From: an uncultured Oscillibacter sp.
GTDB taxonomy: Bacteria > Bacillota > Clostridia > Oscillospirales > Oscillospiraceae
Length of the DNA: 64,000 nt
NCBI GenBank assembly: GCA_910584075.1
Contig: CAJTZI010000001.1
Location: 111,639 to 175,638, forward strand
Reading direction: 5' to 3'
In this document: one piece after another, positions 25,463 to 33,629 of the stretch
How the letters are laid out: each line of letters starts with the position of its first letter
Numbering within the stretch: position 1 is the first letter of the stretch
Translations under genes and position numbers: made by a program
Notes under the pieces: generated by a model
The model's database searches: none
The model's input: the letters and a program-made list of their open reading frames with translations, nothing else
What the model was told of the DNA's origin: nothing

Positions 25463-25870
25463 ATGAGATTGAAAAAAGCATTCTGCCTGCTGCTGGCCGG
25501 CATCCTGACCTTTGCCTGCCTGACGCTGGAGGCTGGCGCAGTTCAGGCGGAGCCGGAAGCGAACACATTGTCAATTGAACGGGCCTCCGGCCGGTTCAGC
25601 GTGGATGTCGGCAAGCAGTCAACTTTTACCGCGGATTCCACGTTTCCGCTGGACATCGGTGATACGGTGACCATCAAGGCCACCTATACCCCCCGGTCCG
25701 CCAGTGTGGACTTCGGCCTGATTGCCCCGGACGGATTGTTTTACTCCCTCCCGGGGCAGCGGGGCAGCTGCAGCGAGACCTTTAAGGTCGACCAGCGTGG
25801 GGATTACACCCTGGCAATCCGAAACAATTCTGATTCCACCGTCTCCATCTCCGGCACGGTAACTTATTGA
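25463..25870 (+). CDS. Small secreted protein of unknown function
   Basis: 135 residues. A Sec signal peptide (MRLKKAFCLLLAGILTFACL, then TLEAGAVQAEP) with cleavage likely near AVQA; the mature part of about 105 residues is all-beta in pattern: SGRFSVDVGKQSTFTA, DTVTIKATYTPRSASVDFGL, GDYTLAIRNNSDSTVSISGT. It looks like a small beta-sandwich. I do not recognise the family. ATG 25463 has GAGGAGGTG 6 nt upstream. It follows the membrane-HTH gene closely and is probably cotranscribed with it. The preceding regulator may control its export or expression; that is inference. Confidence 0.75.
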   Translation: MRLKKAFCLLLAGILTFACLTLEAGAVQAEPEANTLSIERASGRFSVDVGKQSTFTADSTFPLDIGDTVTIKATYTPRSASVDFGLIAPDGLFYSLPGQRGSCSETFKVDQRGDYTLAIRNNSDSTVSISGTVTY

Positions 25871-25919
25871 TTGAGGTATCTTGAAATACGTCCAAAAATT
25901 GTGGAAAGGAACTCATATT

Positions 25920-26822
25920 ATGAAAAAGATATTGAGTATGGTAATGGCCATTATTATGTGTGGGATTTTATATATCCCTGGATATGCAGTGAGTATAGGC
26001 GAAGAAAATGCTTTTCAAAACGCCAAACAAATTCTTGTTGAAAGGTTTACCCCTATAAGTGATTCAGATTATACAGAAAAAATCTTTTATTCTGTCAAAG
26101 GCGATGTGGTTATCACCAGGGATTACCAAGACAAAAAAACAGAAATGTTTGTAATCAGTGAAAATAAAGTTTCCTCATATATGTATGCTGATTTCGTAAA
26201 TCTTACTATGTCTCGCACAGATTATATTAATGGGGAAGCGCGGACAGAGCGACAATGCCTCCAAGAGCATAGAAATTCCCTTGCCAATTCTACTTATGGA
26301 TTACGAGATTATAAATATCTTGGACAAGTGCGCTACCAGTATGCGGCAGGATCACAATACAATTTATGTGGTGCCAGAGTTGAATTGGCGTCAACCGTTA
26401 TCAATTCAGATAAATATAATTTAGCGGGGACATACGATGACGATGTAGCTCTAGCCTATTTTATTGCAGGTATTTTATTAATCCCATTTGGCTTTGCACA
26501 TCCAGTTGCAGCAGCAATTATTTCTAGTGTAGCTTCATTTACAGGCTATCTTTACTCGATTAAATCCCCATATTATATTAGTGCAAAAACCACAACGAAC
26601 AATTGGAAAGTAATAGATATTTCCAACAGCAGAAACTATGATGTTGTTGAAGGGGTTGAATACATTATTACTGAACAAGGCCGTGTTGGAGACACATACT
26701 ATGATGGCGACTTTTGGGAAAAAAGTGCATTCACAAATCGGAGCAGTTCCTTTGCCTACTATATTTATCCGCTTCTCTTTAGCTATACCATTTTTGACAT
26801 TTATGATTGGAATATCGCATGA
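25920..26822 (+). CDS. AT-rich gene for a secreted or membrane-active protein with a central hydrophobic hairpin
   Basis: 300 residues. A signal peptide (MKKILSMVMAIIMCGILYIP, then GYAVS) starts it. The middle of the mature protein has a long hydrophobic Gly/Ala-rich stretch at about residues 178-213 (ALAYFIAGILLIPFGFAHPV, AAAIISSVASFTGYLYS), which could form a helical hairpin inserting in a membrane. The flanks are polar and aromatic, with Tyr-rich repeats. ATG 25920 has AAAGGA 9 nt upstream. The base composition drops sharply to AT-rich here, with AAA, ATA and TTA codons that neighbours avoid: a sign of recent transfer. The stop overlaps the next gene's ATG (ATGA). Possibly a large secreted bacteriocin or pore-former of the geobacillin-26 kind; this is a guess from architecture only. 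Confidence 0.7.
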   Translation: MKKILSMVMAIIMCGILYIPGYAVSIGEENAFQNAKQILVERFTPISDSDYTEKIFYSVKGDVVITRDYQDKKTEMFVISENKVSSYMYADFVNLTMSRTDYINGEARTERQCLQEHRNSLANSTYGLRDYKYLGQVRYQYAAGSQYNLCGARVELASTVINSDKYNLAGTYDDDVALAYFIAGILLIPFGFAHPVAAAIISSVASFTGYLYSIKSPYYISAKTTTNNWKVIDISNSRNYDVVEGVEYIITEQGRVGDTYYDGDFWEKSAFTNRSSSFAYYIYPLLFSYTIFDIYDWNIA

Positions 26823-26998
26823 AACTTCCCAAAATTGAAAGGCTTCTATTATTTGGAGTTTCTTTAATACTTATAGTGGCCAGCGTCATTGGTTATTGCA
26901 GAGGCTTCAGCGGAAAGATTGTGCCGCTCCTTTTTATACTCGCGTTTTTCCTCTGCTGTATTGCCCTATTCATTTCTGCAAATCAGAAGAAAAAGTAG
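26819..26998 (+). CDS. Small two-TM protein, coupled to the AT-rich secreted-protein gene
   Basis: 59 residues (MKLPKIERLLLFGVSLILIV, then ASVIGYCRGFSGKIVPLLFI and LAFFLCCIALFISANQKKK). Two hydrophobic helices are joined by a short loop and end in a basic tail, so both ends probably face the cytoplasm. Its ATG overlaps the previous stop by 4 nt, making translational coupling and functional linkage likely. It shares the AT-rich composition. A small membrane protein directly behind a secreted hydrophobic protein resembles an immunity or export helper; no homologue was recognised. A strong terminator follows within 12 bp. Confidence 0.7.
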   Translation: MKLPKIERLLLFGVSLILIVASVIGYCRGFSGKIVPLLFILAFFLCCIALFISANQKKK

Positions 26999-27009
26999 CA
27001 ATCTATCAA

Positions 27010-27045
27010 CAAGGCGCGGACGCATTTGCGTCCGCGCCTTGCTTT
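27010..27045. terminator. Terminator between the AT-rich cassette and dnaI
   Basis: A perfect 15-bp stem (27010-27024 with 27027-27041) with a 2-nt loop, followed by CTTTG. It lies between convergent units and probably serves both. Confidence 0.75.
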
Positions 27046-27064
27046 GCCCCAAACCACCGGACGG

Positions 27065-28054
27065 TTATCCCCGCTCCCTCTTCAATCTCCGAATATCCTC
27101 CCCCACAAAGGGCAGCAGCTGATACTCCCCCTCGATCCGGGAGGCCACCTGGGGCGAGTACCGCCGCCCCAGCTCGCTTGGCATCAGATTTGTGCTGAGA
27201 ATGGTGGACCGCCGCTCCACCAGCCGCGTGTTGACGATCTCGTACAGGGCGCTCTGCACAAAGGCCGTGGTCAGCTCCGTCCCCAGGTCGTCCAGAATCA
27301 GCAGGTCGCACCGGAGCACCCGCTCCACGTCCTCCCCCGCCTCCTCCCGGCCGAATTTCTCGTCCTCAAATACCCGGAACACGTGGCCCGCCGTGTCGTA
27401 CACCACAGACCACCCGGCCCCGCTCACCTCCCGGGCGATGGCGGCGGAGAGGTGGGTCTTCCCCAGCCCCGGCGCGCCGAAGAACAGCAGGTTTTCAAAC
27501 CCGCGGCCGAACCGGTGGGCAAACTCCGCGCAGCTGTTGTACACCCGCTCCTCCATGTGGCTCCGGGCGGAGCGCTTCTGCCCCGGCTCCACCCGGTCGG
27601 GGTACCACTCCAGGGAGAAGGTGTCAAAGCTCTGGTTTCCCAGGTCCAGCATCCGGCTCAGCTCCTTTTGCTGCTCCCGGGCGTAGTAGTCCCGCAGGCA
27701 GCGGCACACGCCGCCGTCCCGGTAGCCCGTGTCGCCGCACAGGGGGCAGGCGGGCTTTTCCTCCAGGCAGTCCGCCGGCAGGCCCAGCGTCTCCAGCAGC
27801 GCCTGCCGCTCCCCCTGGAGGCGCAGGTTCTCCGTCCGCAGCCGCGCCACCTCCTCCGCCGGGTCCGTTCCCCGGCGGAAGGTGATTGTGACCAGCCGCG
27901 CCATGGCGGCCCGCAGCGCCCGCTCAATCTCCCGCAGCCGGGGAGAGCGCCGGAAGATGTCCTCCCGCCGCCGCGCCTCCCGCTCCTCCCGGACCCTCCG
28001 GTCCTCCTCAAAGGCCCGGAGGGCGCGGCGCATGATTTTTCCGTCGTATGCCAT
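27065..28054 (-). CDS. dnaI: DnaC/DnaI-type helicase loader ATPase
   Basis: 329 residues. The N-terminal helical region (MAYDGKIMRRALRAFEEDRR) leads to a zinc-binding motif CPLCGDTGYRDGGVCRC. The AAA+ domain follows with Walker A FFGAPGLGKTHLSAA, Walker B LLILDDLGTE and sensor STNLMPSEL. The protein loads the replicative DNA helicase during initiation at oriC, DnaA-dependently or at restart. The start is ATG 28054 with AAGGAG upstream; the open frame further 5' runs into dnaD and is not coding. It lies 35 bp after dnaD on the same strand, forming the conserved Clostridia dnaD-dnaI pair. Confidence 0.95.
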   Translation of the reverse strand: MAYDGKIMRRALRAFEEDRRVREEREARRREDIFRRSPRLREIERALRAAMARLVTITFRRGTDPAEEVARLRTENLRLQGERQALLETLGLPADCLEEKPACPLCGDTGYRDGGVCRCLRDYYAREQQKELSRMLDLGNQSFDTFSLEWYPDRVEPGQKRSARSHMEERVYNSCAEFAHRFGRGFENLLFFGAPGLGKTHLSAAIAREVSGAGWSVVYDTAGHVFRVFEDEKFGREEAGEDVERVLRCDLLILDDLGTELTTAFVQSALYEIVNTRLVERRSTILSTNLMPSELGRRYSPQVASRIEGEYQLLPFVGEDIRRLKRERG

Positions 28055-28089
28055 CTCTTCTCTCCTTGACCCGGCCGCCGTCCCGGCGG

Positions 28090-28983
28090 TCAGACGTACT
28101 CCCAGGCGCTTGTGCCGCCGGCAGACTTCTCCTGCGGCTTCCTGCCGCCGTCGCCTGCCTCCACCTCCTCCGGGGTGTGGAGGCCCGCCTCGTGCCACCG
28201 CTTCAAAATGCCGTTTAAGTAGGGCCACTTCAGCTCGTGGCACTTGAACACCGTCTTGTCATAGGCCAGCGCCACTGTCTCCGGCGGAAAGCCCATCTCC
28301 TGCCACACGGTGAGGTACTTCTCCTCCGACGCCGCCGGCGCCCGCTCCCCCAGCCCCAGAACACGCATATACTGCGGGACGAGCTCCTGCCGCCGGGCGT
28401 AGTTTTTCAGATACTCCGCCGCCGCCCCCTGACTGTCGATGCCCCTCCGGGCCCAGGCGTAGCCCTCCCGCTCTATCTGCTTCATCCCCGGGCGGCGTCC
28501 CGGTCCGTACCGCCGCTGCACCCGCTCCGCGCAGTGGCACACCAGCAGGTAGATGACGTCGGCGGGGAGGCCCAGATAGTCGTTCAGCCCCAGCAGGACC
28601 CCCACGTCCGGGGCGGTGAGCTTTTTCCCCAGCTTCCGCTCCACCTCGGCGGTGAGACCGCGGAACTCGGCGCTGCCCTCCAGCCGGTCGGCGATGTCCG
28701 CCTGACGGTAGGCCGGCTTTTCCTCCGCCGGCTCCGGGGGCAGCTCTTCCGCCGCTGGGGCAACAAGCCCCAGCTCCCGAAGCGTTCCCTCCGCCGCCTC
28801 GATGCGGAGGCGGTCCCACCGCAGCTCCCCCGCCAGGGACCGGGGCGGCACGGTGCCCCTGCGGCGCAGGAGGGCCAGGTAGAGCAGGGCCGCGTCCCCG
28901 TCGCCCCGCTCCAGCAGGCGGTTTGCCGCCTGGCCGGTGAGGGTGATGCCCTCGTCTCCGGTCTGCACCAATATGCTGGACAT
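28090..28983 (-). CDS. dnaD: DnaD-domain replication initiation protein
   Basis: 297 residues. The N-terminal winged-helix-like part (about 1-95) is followed by a DnaD domain with two halves: LTAPDVGVLLGLNDYLGLPA and VIYLLVCHCAERVQRR, then the YxxxIxxxW signature as YLNGILKRW near the C-terminus. DnaD/DnaB-type proteins remodel DNA and help recruit the helicase loader, whose gene follows 35 bp downstream. ATG 28983 has GGGAGGG 9 nt upstream. The promoter lies 33 bp upstream (separate entry). The pair is divergent from zapA. Confidence 0.94.
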   Translation of the reverse strand: MSSILVQTGDEGITLTGQAANRLLERGDGDAALLYLALLRRRGTVPPRSLAGELRWDRLRIEAAEGTLRELGLVAPAAEELPPEPAEEKPAYRQADIADRLEGSAEFRGLTAEVERKLGKKLTAPDVGVLLGLNDYLGLPADVIYLLVCHCAERVQRRYGPGRRPGMKQIEREGYAWARRGIDSQGAAAEYLKNYARRQELVPQYMRVLGLGERAPAASEEKYLTVWQEMGFPPETVALAYDKTVFKCHELKWPYLNGILKRWHEAGLHTPEEVEAGDGGRKPQEKSAGGTSAWEYV

Positions 28984-29015
28984 GGCCTGTCCCTCCCCTC
29001 TCCGCAGTTTTTTCT

Positions 29016-29044
29016 ATTTTACACGAAATTTTTTCGAAGGGCAA
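29016..29044 (-). promoter_or_regulatory. Promoter of dnaD-dnaI
   Basis: On the minus strand TTGCCC (29044-29039), a 17-bp spacer and TAAAAT (29021-29016). The opposite strand has TATACT at 29164-29169 as probable -10 of zapA with a poor -35. Confidence 0.6.
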
Positions 29045-29227
29045 GCCCCCGGCGGGGGATTTCGACCCCCCGGCCCCCGCCGGTAAGCGGATTGATCCCC
29101 AAAAATTTTGTGAATTTTTTGGAAAAATCCCCATTTTTTCTGGCGCACGGCCATTTCATGTGCTATACTGTACGCTGTAAAATTGTCATGACCTGCTTTC
29201 GCACTTTAAAATGAGGAGGAATGTCTC

Positions 29228-29557
29228 ATGGCAAACCGGGTGGTCGTGAATATCTGCGGCGATGATTATACCCTTGTGGCGGAGGAATCCCCCTCCTATA
29301 TGCAGCGGGTGGGCTCCTACGTGGACGGAAAGATGCGGGAGACTCTGGACGCGGCCAAGGTGGGCCGGGTCAACGCCGCCGTGCTCACCGCCGTCAACAT
29401 CGCCGATGAGCTGATGAAGGTCCAGGAGACCGCGGAGCAGCTGCGGGGCCAGATCAAGGGCTACGCGGACGAGGCCGCCCAGGCCCAGTCCGAGGTCAGC
29501 GAGCTGAAACGGGAGGTCTTCCGCCTCCAGCAGAAGCTGGAGCGGCAGAGCCGGTGA
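29228..29557 (+). CDS. zapA: Cell division protein ZapA
   Basis: 109 residues: a globular N-terminal part (NRVVVNICGDDYTLVAEESP, YMQRVGSYVDGKMRETLDAA, VNAAVLTAVNIADELMKVQE) and a C-terminal coiled coil of about 40 residues (TAEQLRGQIKGYADEAAQAQ, SEVSELKREVFRLQQKLERQ). ZapA crosslinks FtsZ filaments at midcell. ATG 29228 with GAGGAATG upstream. The stop TGA overlaps the U32 peptidase ATG (TGATG), a common zapA-U32 arrangement in Clostridia. Confidence 0.95.
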   Translation: MANRVVVNICGDDYTLVAEESPSYMQRVGSYVDGKMRETLDAAKVGRVNAAVLTAVNIADELMKVQETAEQLRGQIKGYADEAAQAQSEVSELKREVFRLQQKLERQSR

Positions 29558-31617
29558 TGCGCGGACCGGAGCTGCTTGCCCCCGCCGGCTCCCCGGAGGC
29601 CCTGCGGGCCGCCGTGGAAAACGGCGCGGATGCCGTGTACCTGGGCTGGGGTAGTTTCAATGCCCGCCGGGGCGCCAAGAACTTCTCCGACGGGGAGTTC
29701 GCGGAGGCCCTGGCCTATTGTCGTGTCCGGGGCGTGCGGGTCTTTCTCACCCTGAACATCCTTTTGACGGACCGGGAGCTCCCCGCCGCCCTGGAGGCCG
29801 CCCGCGCCGCCTCCCGCCTGGGGGCGGACGCGGTGCTGGTCCAGGACTGGGGCCTGCTGGACCTGCTGCGCCAAGCCCTGCCGGACCTGCCCCTCCACGC
29901 CAGCACCCAGATGAGCGTCTTCACCTCCGGCGGCGCCCGGGAGGCCGCGGCGGACGGCTGTGAGCGGGTGGTGATTGCCCGGGAGTGCTCGGCGGAGGAC
30001 ACGGCGGCCATCATCCAAAACTGCCCCGCCGAGATCGAGATCTTCGGCCACGGGGCCCTGTGCATGTGCTACTCCGGCCAGTGCGCCATGAGTGCGCTGA
30101 TCGGCGGACGCTCCGGCAACCGGGGCCGCTGCGCCCAGCCCTGCCGTCTGCCCTACGGGGTCAACGAGACGGCGGGAGACCGCCGTCCCCTGAGCCTGAA
30201 GGACAACTGTCTTGCCGATCACCTGGGGGAGATGGCGGCCATGGGCGTCAGCTGCCTTAAGCTGGAGGGCCGGATGAAGCGGCCGGAGTACGTGGCCGCC
30301 GTCACCGGCGTCTACGCCCGCCTGCTGGAGGAAAGCCGGAAGCCCACCGCAGAGGAGCGGGACATTCTGGAGCGGGCCTTCTCCCGCTCCGGCTTTACCG
30401 ACGGCTACTGGCGGGGCCGGAGGGGCCCTGATCTCTTCGGCTTCCGGCCGGAGGACGCCGCGCCGGCGCCGCCGTCCGGCCTTCTCAAGGTCGACCGCCG
30501 CGTCCCCGTGGCCTTCACCGCCCTGGTTCGGGCCGGGGTCCCCTGCTCTTTGACCCTGGACGACGGCCTTGGGAACCATGTCGCCGTCACCGGCCCCGTG
30601 CCGGAGCCCGCCGGAAGCCGCCCCCTGACCCTGGCGGACCTGACCGCCCGGCTGCAGAAGACCGGCGGCACGCCCTACCTCTGTGTCATGGACGAAAACT
30701 CCCGGGTGGACCCGGGGCTGTACCTCTCCGCCGCCGCTGTAAACGCCCTGCGGCGGGACGCTCTGGACGCCCTCTCCGCCGCCCGGGCCGCTGCGCCTCC
30801 CCGCCGGGAGTGCTTTCCCCCGCCGCCTCCGCCGGAGACCGGCTGCTCTGCGGACACCCCCCGGTTTACGGTTTCCGTGACGACCGCCGCCCAGCTGAGC
30901 GGCGAGCTGCTGGCCCTTCACCCCGCCCGGGTTCTCGTGCCGCTGGAGGTGCTGGCCGCTCTCTCCGCCCTGCCGGAGGGGGAGACGGAGTGGTGCGCCA
31001 TTTTGCCCCGGGTGTGGCGGGACCGGGATGAGCCCCAGCTGAAAACCTGGCTGGACCACGCCAAATCCCTGGGCGTCACCGGGGCCATGGCGGGAAACAT
31101 CGGTCATCTCCCCCTGCTGCGTGATTCCGGTCTGTATATTTATGGAGATTATGGACTGAATGTATTCAACAGCCGCTCCCTGGACTACCTGCGGAAAAAG
31201 GGCCTTCGCTCCGCCTGCGTCTCCTTTGAGCTGCGCTTCTCCCAGATCCGGGACCTGCGAAAGCCCCTGCCCGCGGAGGCCCTCGTCTATGGCCGTCTGC
31301 CCCTGATGATCACGGAGAACTGCCTGATCCGAAACAGCGGCCCCTGCCGCTGTGACCGGCCCAACGTCCTCCGGGACCGCACCGGCGCCGCCTTTCCCCT
31401 GCTGCCCGCCTACGGCCACCGGACGGAGATCCAGAACGACCGCCCCCTGTGGCTGGCGGACCTGCCGGACTACCGGCGCCTGGGGCTTCGCTACGCCCGC
31501 CTGCGGTTTACCACCGAGAGCCCCGGGGAATGCGTCCAGGTGTTCCGGGACTATCTGGAGGGCCGCTCCGCCCGGGGCGAGTTCACCCGGGGCCTCTGCA
31601 AACGGGGTGTGGAGTGA
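29557..31617 (+). CDS. U32-family peptidase / RlhA-like protein
   Basis: 686 residues. The N-terminal TIM-barrel-like U32 domain starts ELLAPAGSPEALRAAVENGA and carries the family signature EIFGHGALCMCYSGQCAMSA and GNRGRCAQPCRLPY, whose cysteines bind an Fe-S cluster in the RlhA branch (23S rRNA C2501 hydroxylation). The C-terminal half (from about 330) matches the DUF3656-type insertion plus a second barrel part ending RNSGPCRC. Long U32 proteins of this type are usually annotated collagenase-like protease; the rRNA hydroxylase role is the better supported one for the family. ATG 29557 overlaps the zapA stop; a GTG at 29554 is an alternative. Confidence 0.92.
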   Translation: MRGPELLAPAGSPEALRAAVENGADAVYLGWGSFNARRGAKNFSDGEFAEALAYCRVRGVRVFLTLNILLTDRELPAALEAARAASRLGADAVLVQDWGLLDLLRQALPDLPLHASTQMSVFTSGGAREAAADGCERVVIARECSAEDTAAIIQNCPAEIEIFGHGALCMCYSGQCAMSALIGGRSGNRGRCAQPCRLPYGVNETAGDRRPLSLKDNCLADHLGEMAAMGVSCLKLEGRMKRPEYVAAVTGVYARLLEESRKPTAEERDILERAFSRSGFTDGYWRGRRGPDLFGFRPEDAAPAPPSGLLKVDRRVPVAFTALVRAGVPCSLTLDDGLGNHVAVTGPVPEPAGSRPLTLADLTARLQKTGGTPYLCVMDENSRVDPGLYLSAAAVNALRRDALDALSAARAAAPPRRECFPPPPPPETGCSADTPRFTVSVTTAAQLSGELLALHPARVLVPLEVLAALSALPEGETEWCAILPRVWRDRDEPQLKTWLDHAKSLGVTGAMAGNIGHLPLLRDSGLYIYGDYGLNVFNSRSLDYLRKKGLRSACVSFELRFSQIRDLRKPLPAEALVYGRLPLMITENCLIRNSGPCRCDRPNVLRDRTGAAFPLLPAYGHRTEIQNDRPLWLADLPDYRRLGLRYARLRFTTESPGECVQVFRDYLEGRSARGEFTRGLCKRGVE

Positions 31618-31684
31618 GAAAATCAAACACGTTTTGTATATTACGGAGCAAAAAATACCGACCGTTTAGAATCTGGAGTTTTAT

Positions 31685-32116
31685 ATGGAAGAATTGAAGG
31701 TAAAATATTTCACAGATCAGATTGACGAGCTGTGCTATGTGGCGGGAAAGTCCGACTGGATTGATCTCCACGCCGCCAAAGATGTGACCCTGAAAGCCGG
31801 GGACTTTCGGCTGATCCCCCTGGGGGTTGCCATCGCCCTGCCGGAGGGATACGAGGCCCACGTGGTGCCCCGCAGCTCCACCTTTAAGAACTACGGGCTT
31901 TTGCAGGCCAACTCCATGGGCATTGTGGACTATACCTACCGCGGGGACAACGACCAGTGGTTTCTCCCGGTCTACGCCACACGGGACGTGACGGTGGAGC
32001 TGAACGCCCGCATCTGCCAGTTCCGCATCATGCGTCATCAGCCCCCCCTGAAATTCACCCGGGTGGAGCGGCTGGAGGGTCCCGACCGGGGCGGCTTCGG
32101 CTCCACGGGGAAGTAG
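31685..32116 (+). CDS. dut: dUTP diphosphatase
   Basis: 143 residues, trimeric dUTPase type, hydrolysing dUTP to dUMP and pyrophosphate. The conserved motifs are in order: AYEAHVVPRSS-type motif II (EAHVVPRSSTFKNYG), motif III (NSMGIVDYTYRGDNDQW), motif IV (CQFRIM) and the glycine-rich C-terminal motif V (DRGGFGSTGK). GIVDYTYRG contains the catalytic aspartate. ATG 31685 has only a weak TGGAG upstream. It lies 67 bp after the U32 gene and 11 bp before maf. Confidence 0.95.
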   Translation: MEELKVKYFTDQIDELCYVAGKSDWIDLHAAKDVTLKAGDFRLIPLGVAIALPEGYEAHVVPRSSTFKNYGLLQANSMGIVDYTYRGDNDQWFLPVYATRDVTVELNARICQFRIMRHQPPLKFTRVERLEGPDRGGFGSTGK

Positions 32117-32127
32117 GAGGGCGCGCC

Positions 32128-32706
32128 ATGGCAAAGATTGTACTGGCCTCCGCCTCCCCCCGGCGGCAGGAGCTTCTGCGCCGCGCCGGCATTGCGGATT
32201 TTGACGTCCGGGTGCCCCGGGTGGAGGAGACCTTCCCCCAGGGACTGACGCCGCCGGAGGTGGTGTGCTGCATCTCCCGGGAGAAGGCGGACGCCGCCGC
32301 GGCCCTCTGTACGCCGGAGGAGATTGTCATCACCGCCGACACCATGGTCTTCCTGGACGATCAGCGCCTGGGCAAGCCGTCGGATGAGGCAGACGCCCTG
32401 CGAATGCTCACGACTCTCCAGGGGCGGCGGCACACCGTCTGCACCGGCGTCACGGTTCAGCAGGGGGATCGCCGCCTCACGGAGGCCGAGTCTACGCTCG
32501 TCTACTTCCGCCCCGCCTCCCAGGCGGAGCTGCTGGCCTATATCCGGACCGGCGAGCCCATGGACAAGGCCGGGGCCTACGGGGTCCAGGGCAGAGGGGC
32601 GCTGCTGGTGGAGCGGCTGGACGGCGACTTTTTTAACGTCATGGGCCTCCCGCTCCTGCGTCTGAGCCGGATGCTGGAGCGATTTGGCGTCCTTTTGCTG
32701 AATTAG
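32128..32706 (+). CDS. maf: Maf-family nucleotide pyrophosphatase
   Basis: 192 residues. Starts with the Maf signature IVLASASPRRQELLRRAGI, then VVCCISREKADAAAA, ITADTMVFLDDQRLGKPSDE and PMDKAGAYGVQGRGALLVER. Maf proteins hydrolyse dTTP, UTP or modified nucleotides and are linked to septum control; in Bacillus maf precedes mreBCD, and here it precedes mreC. ATG 32128 with GTAGGAGGG 6 nt upstream. The stop TAG is part of a short AATTAGGAA repeat that forms the mreC leader. Confidence 0.95.
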   Translation: MAKIVLASASPRRQELLRRAGIADFDVRVPRVEETFPQGLTPPEVVCCISREKADAAAALCTPEEIVITADTMVFLDDQRLGKPSDEADALRMLTTLQGRRHTVCTGVTVQQGDRRLTEAESTLVYFRPASQAELLAYIRTGEPMDKAGAYGVQGRGALLVERLDGDFFNVMGLPLLRLSRMLERFGVLLLN

Positions 32707-32733
32707 GAAGAATTAGGAATGAGGAATTAGGAA
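32701..32733 (+). repeat. Triple AATTAGGAA microrepeat at the maf-mreC junction
   Basis: AATTAGGAA at 32701-32709, 32711-32719 and 32725-32733. The first contains the maf stop codon, and the last ends directly before the mreC TTG start. GAGG at 32721-32724 between copies two and three is the likely ribosome binding site. Confidence 0.7.
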
Positions 32734-33573
32734 TTGAAGAATTTCCTGAAAAACAACGGCCTGTGGATCCTGTTCGCCGGAGCGGTCATCTCTGTGGCCC
32801 TGGCGCTGATGTCCTATTTCAGCGCCACCTCCGCCCCGCTGGTAAACGCGGTGAACGTGCTGGTCTCCCCCTTCCGCTCGGCCTACACCGCCGTGGCCAC
32901 CTGGTTCAACGACAAGCAGAACTACTACCGGGACACCACGGCCCTGCTGGATGAAAACGCCGCCCTGCGCAAGCGCGTTGCCGAGCTGGAGGCGGACCTC
33001 CGTCAGGCGGCGGACGACAGCAAGGAGAACGAGATTCTCCGGGACGCCCTGGAGCTGCGCAAGCAGCGGCGGGAGCTGGAGCTGGAGAGCGCCATGATCA
33101 CGGAGCGCTCCGTGACCAACTGGACCTCCTCCCTGACGCTGAACAAGGGCACCAGCCACGGCGTGGAGTCCGGCGACGCCGTGATCGACGGCACCGGGAG
33201 CCTTGTGGGCGTGGTCCGGGAGGTGGGATTGAACTGGTGCACGGTGCTCACCGTGGTGGACACGGATACCTCCCTGGGCGCCCAGGTCTTCCGCACCAAG
33301 GATTTGGCCCTGGCCGTGGGGAACTTCACCCTGATGGAGGAGGAGCGGCTGCGGCTGGAGCTTCTGCCCGCCGGATGTCAGCTGCTGACGGGCGACCTGG
33401 TGCAGACCTCGGGTCTTGGCGGGTACTATCCCTCGGGCCTGGTCATCGGCACAGTGGAGGAGATCCTGGTGGACGACTCCGGCGCCGCCTCCTACGCCAT
33501 TTTGACTCCCGCGGCGGACCTCTCCTCCCTGACTGAGGTCTTTGTCATCAAGTCCTTTGACGTGGTCACATAG
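32734..33573 (+). CDS. mreC: Rod-shape-determining protein MreC
   Basis: 279 residues. One N-terminal membrane helix (residues 10-30, LWILFAGAVISVALALMSYF), a coiled coil (about 65-115, ENAALRKRVAELEADLRQAA) and the MreC beta-domain with LTLNKGTSHGVESGDAVIDG, GLVGVVREVG-like SLVGVVREVGLNWC and QTSGLGGYYPSGLVIG. It is the extracytoplasmic scaffold of the elongasome. The start is TTG 32734 because MKNFLKNNG immediately precedes the membrane helix and GAGG lies 9 nt upstream. mreB is not adjacent; mreD follows after 56 bp and PBP2 after that. Confidence 0.94.
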   Translation: MKNFLKNNGLWILFAGAVISVALALMSYFSATSAPLVNAVNVLVSPFRSAYTAVATWFNDKQNYYRDTTALLDENAALRKRVAELEADLRQAADDSKENEILRDALELRKQRRELELESAMITERSVTNWTSSLTLNKGTSHGVESGDAVIDGTGSLVGVVREVGLNWCTVLTVVDTDTSLGAQVFRTKDLALAVGNFTLMEEERLRLELLPAGCQLLTGDLVQTSGLGGYYPSGLVIGTVEEILVDDSGAASYAILTPAADLSSLTEVFVIKSFDVVT

Positions 33574-33629
33574 CGAACAGGCCCCCCCCGCGAAGCGGGG
33601 CAATTCCCAACCGAGAGGACGGTGCGCCC

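Noticed and set aside
26230..26424. Second frame inside the AT-rich gene
   Set aside because: Overlaps the 300-residue frame that has signal peptide and ribosome binding site; no independent start site.
29461..31626. Open frame of over 700 codons antisense to the U32 peptidase gene
   Set aside because: Low-complexity Gly/Gln/Ala translation; the plus-strand U32 protein explains the region.
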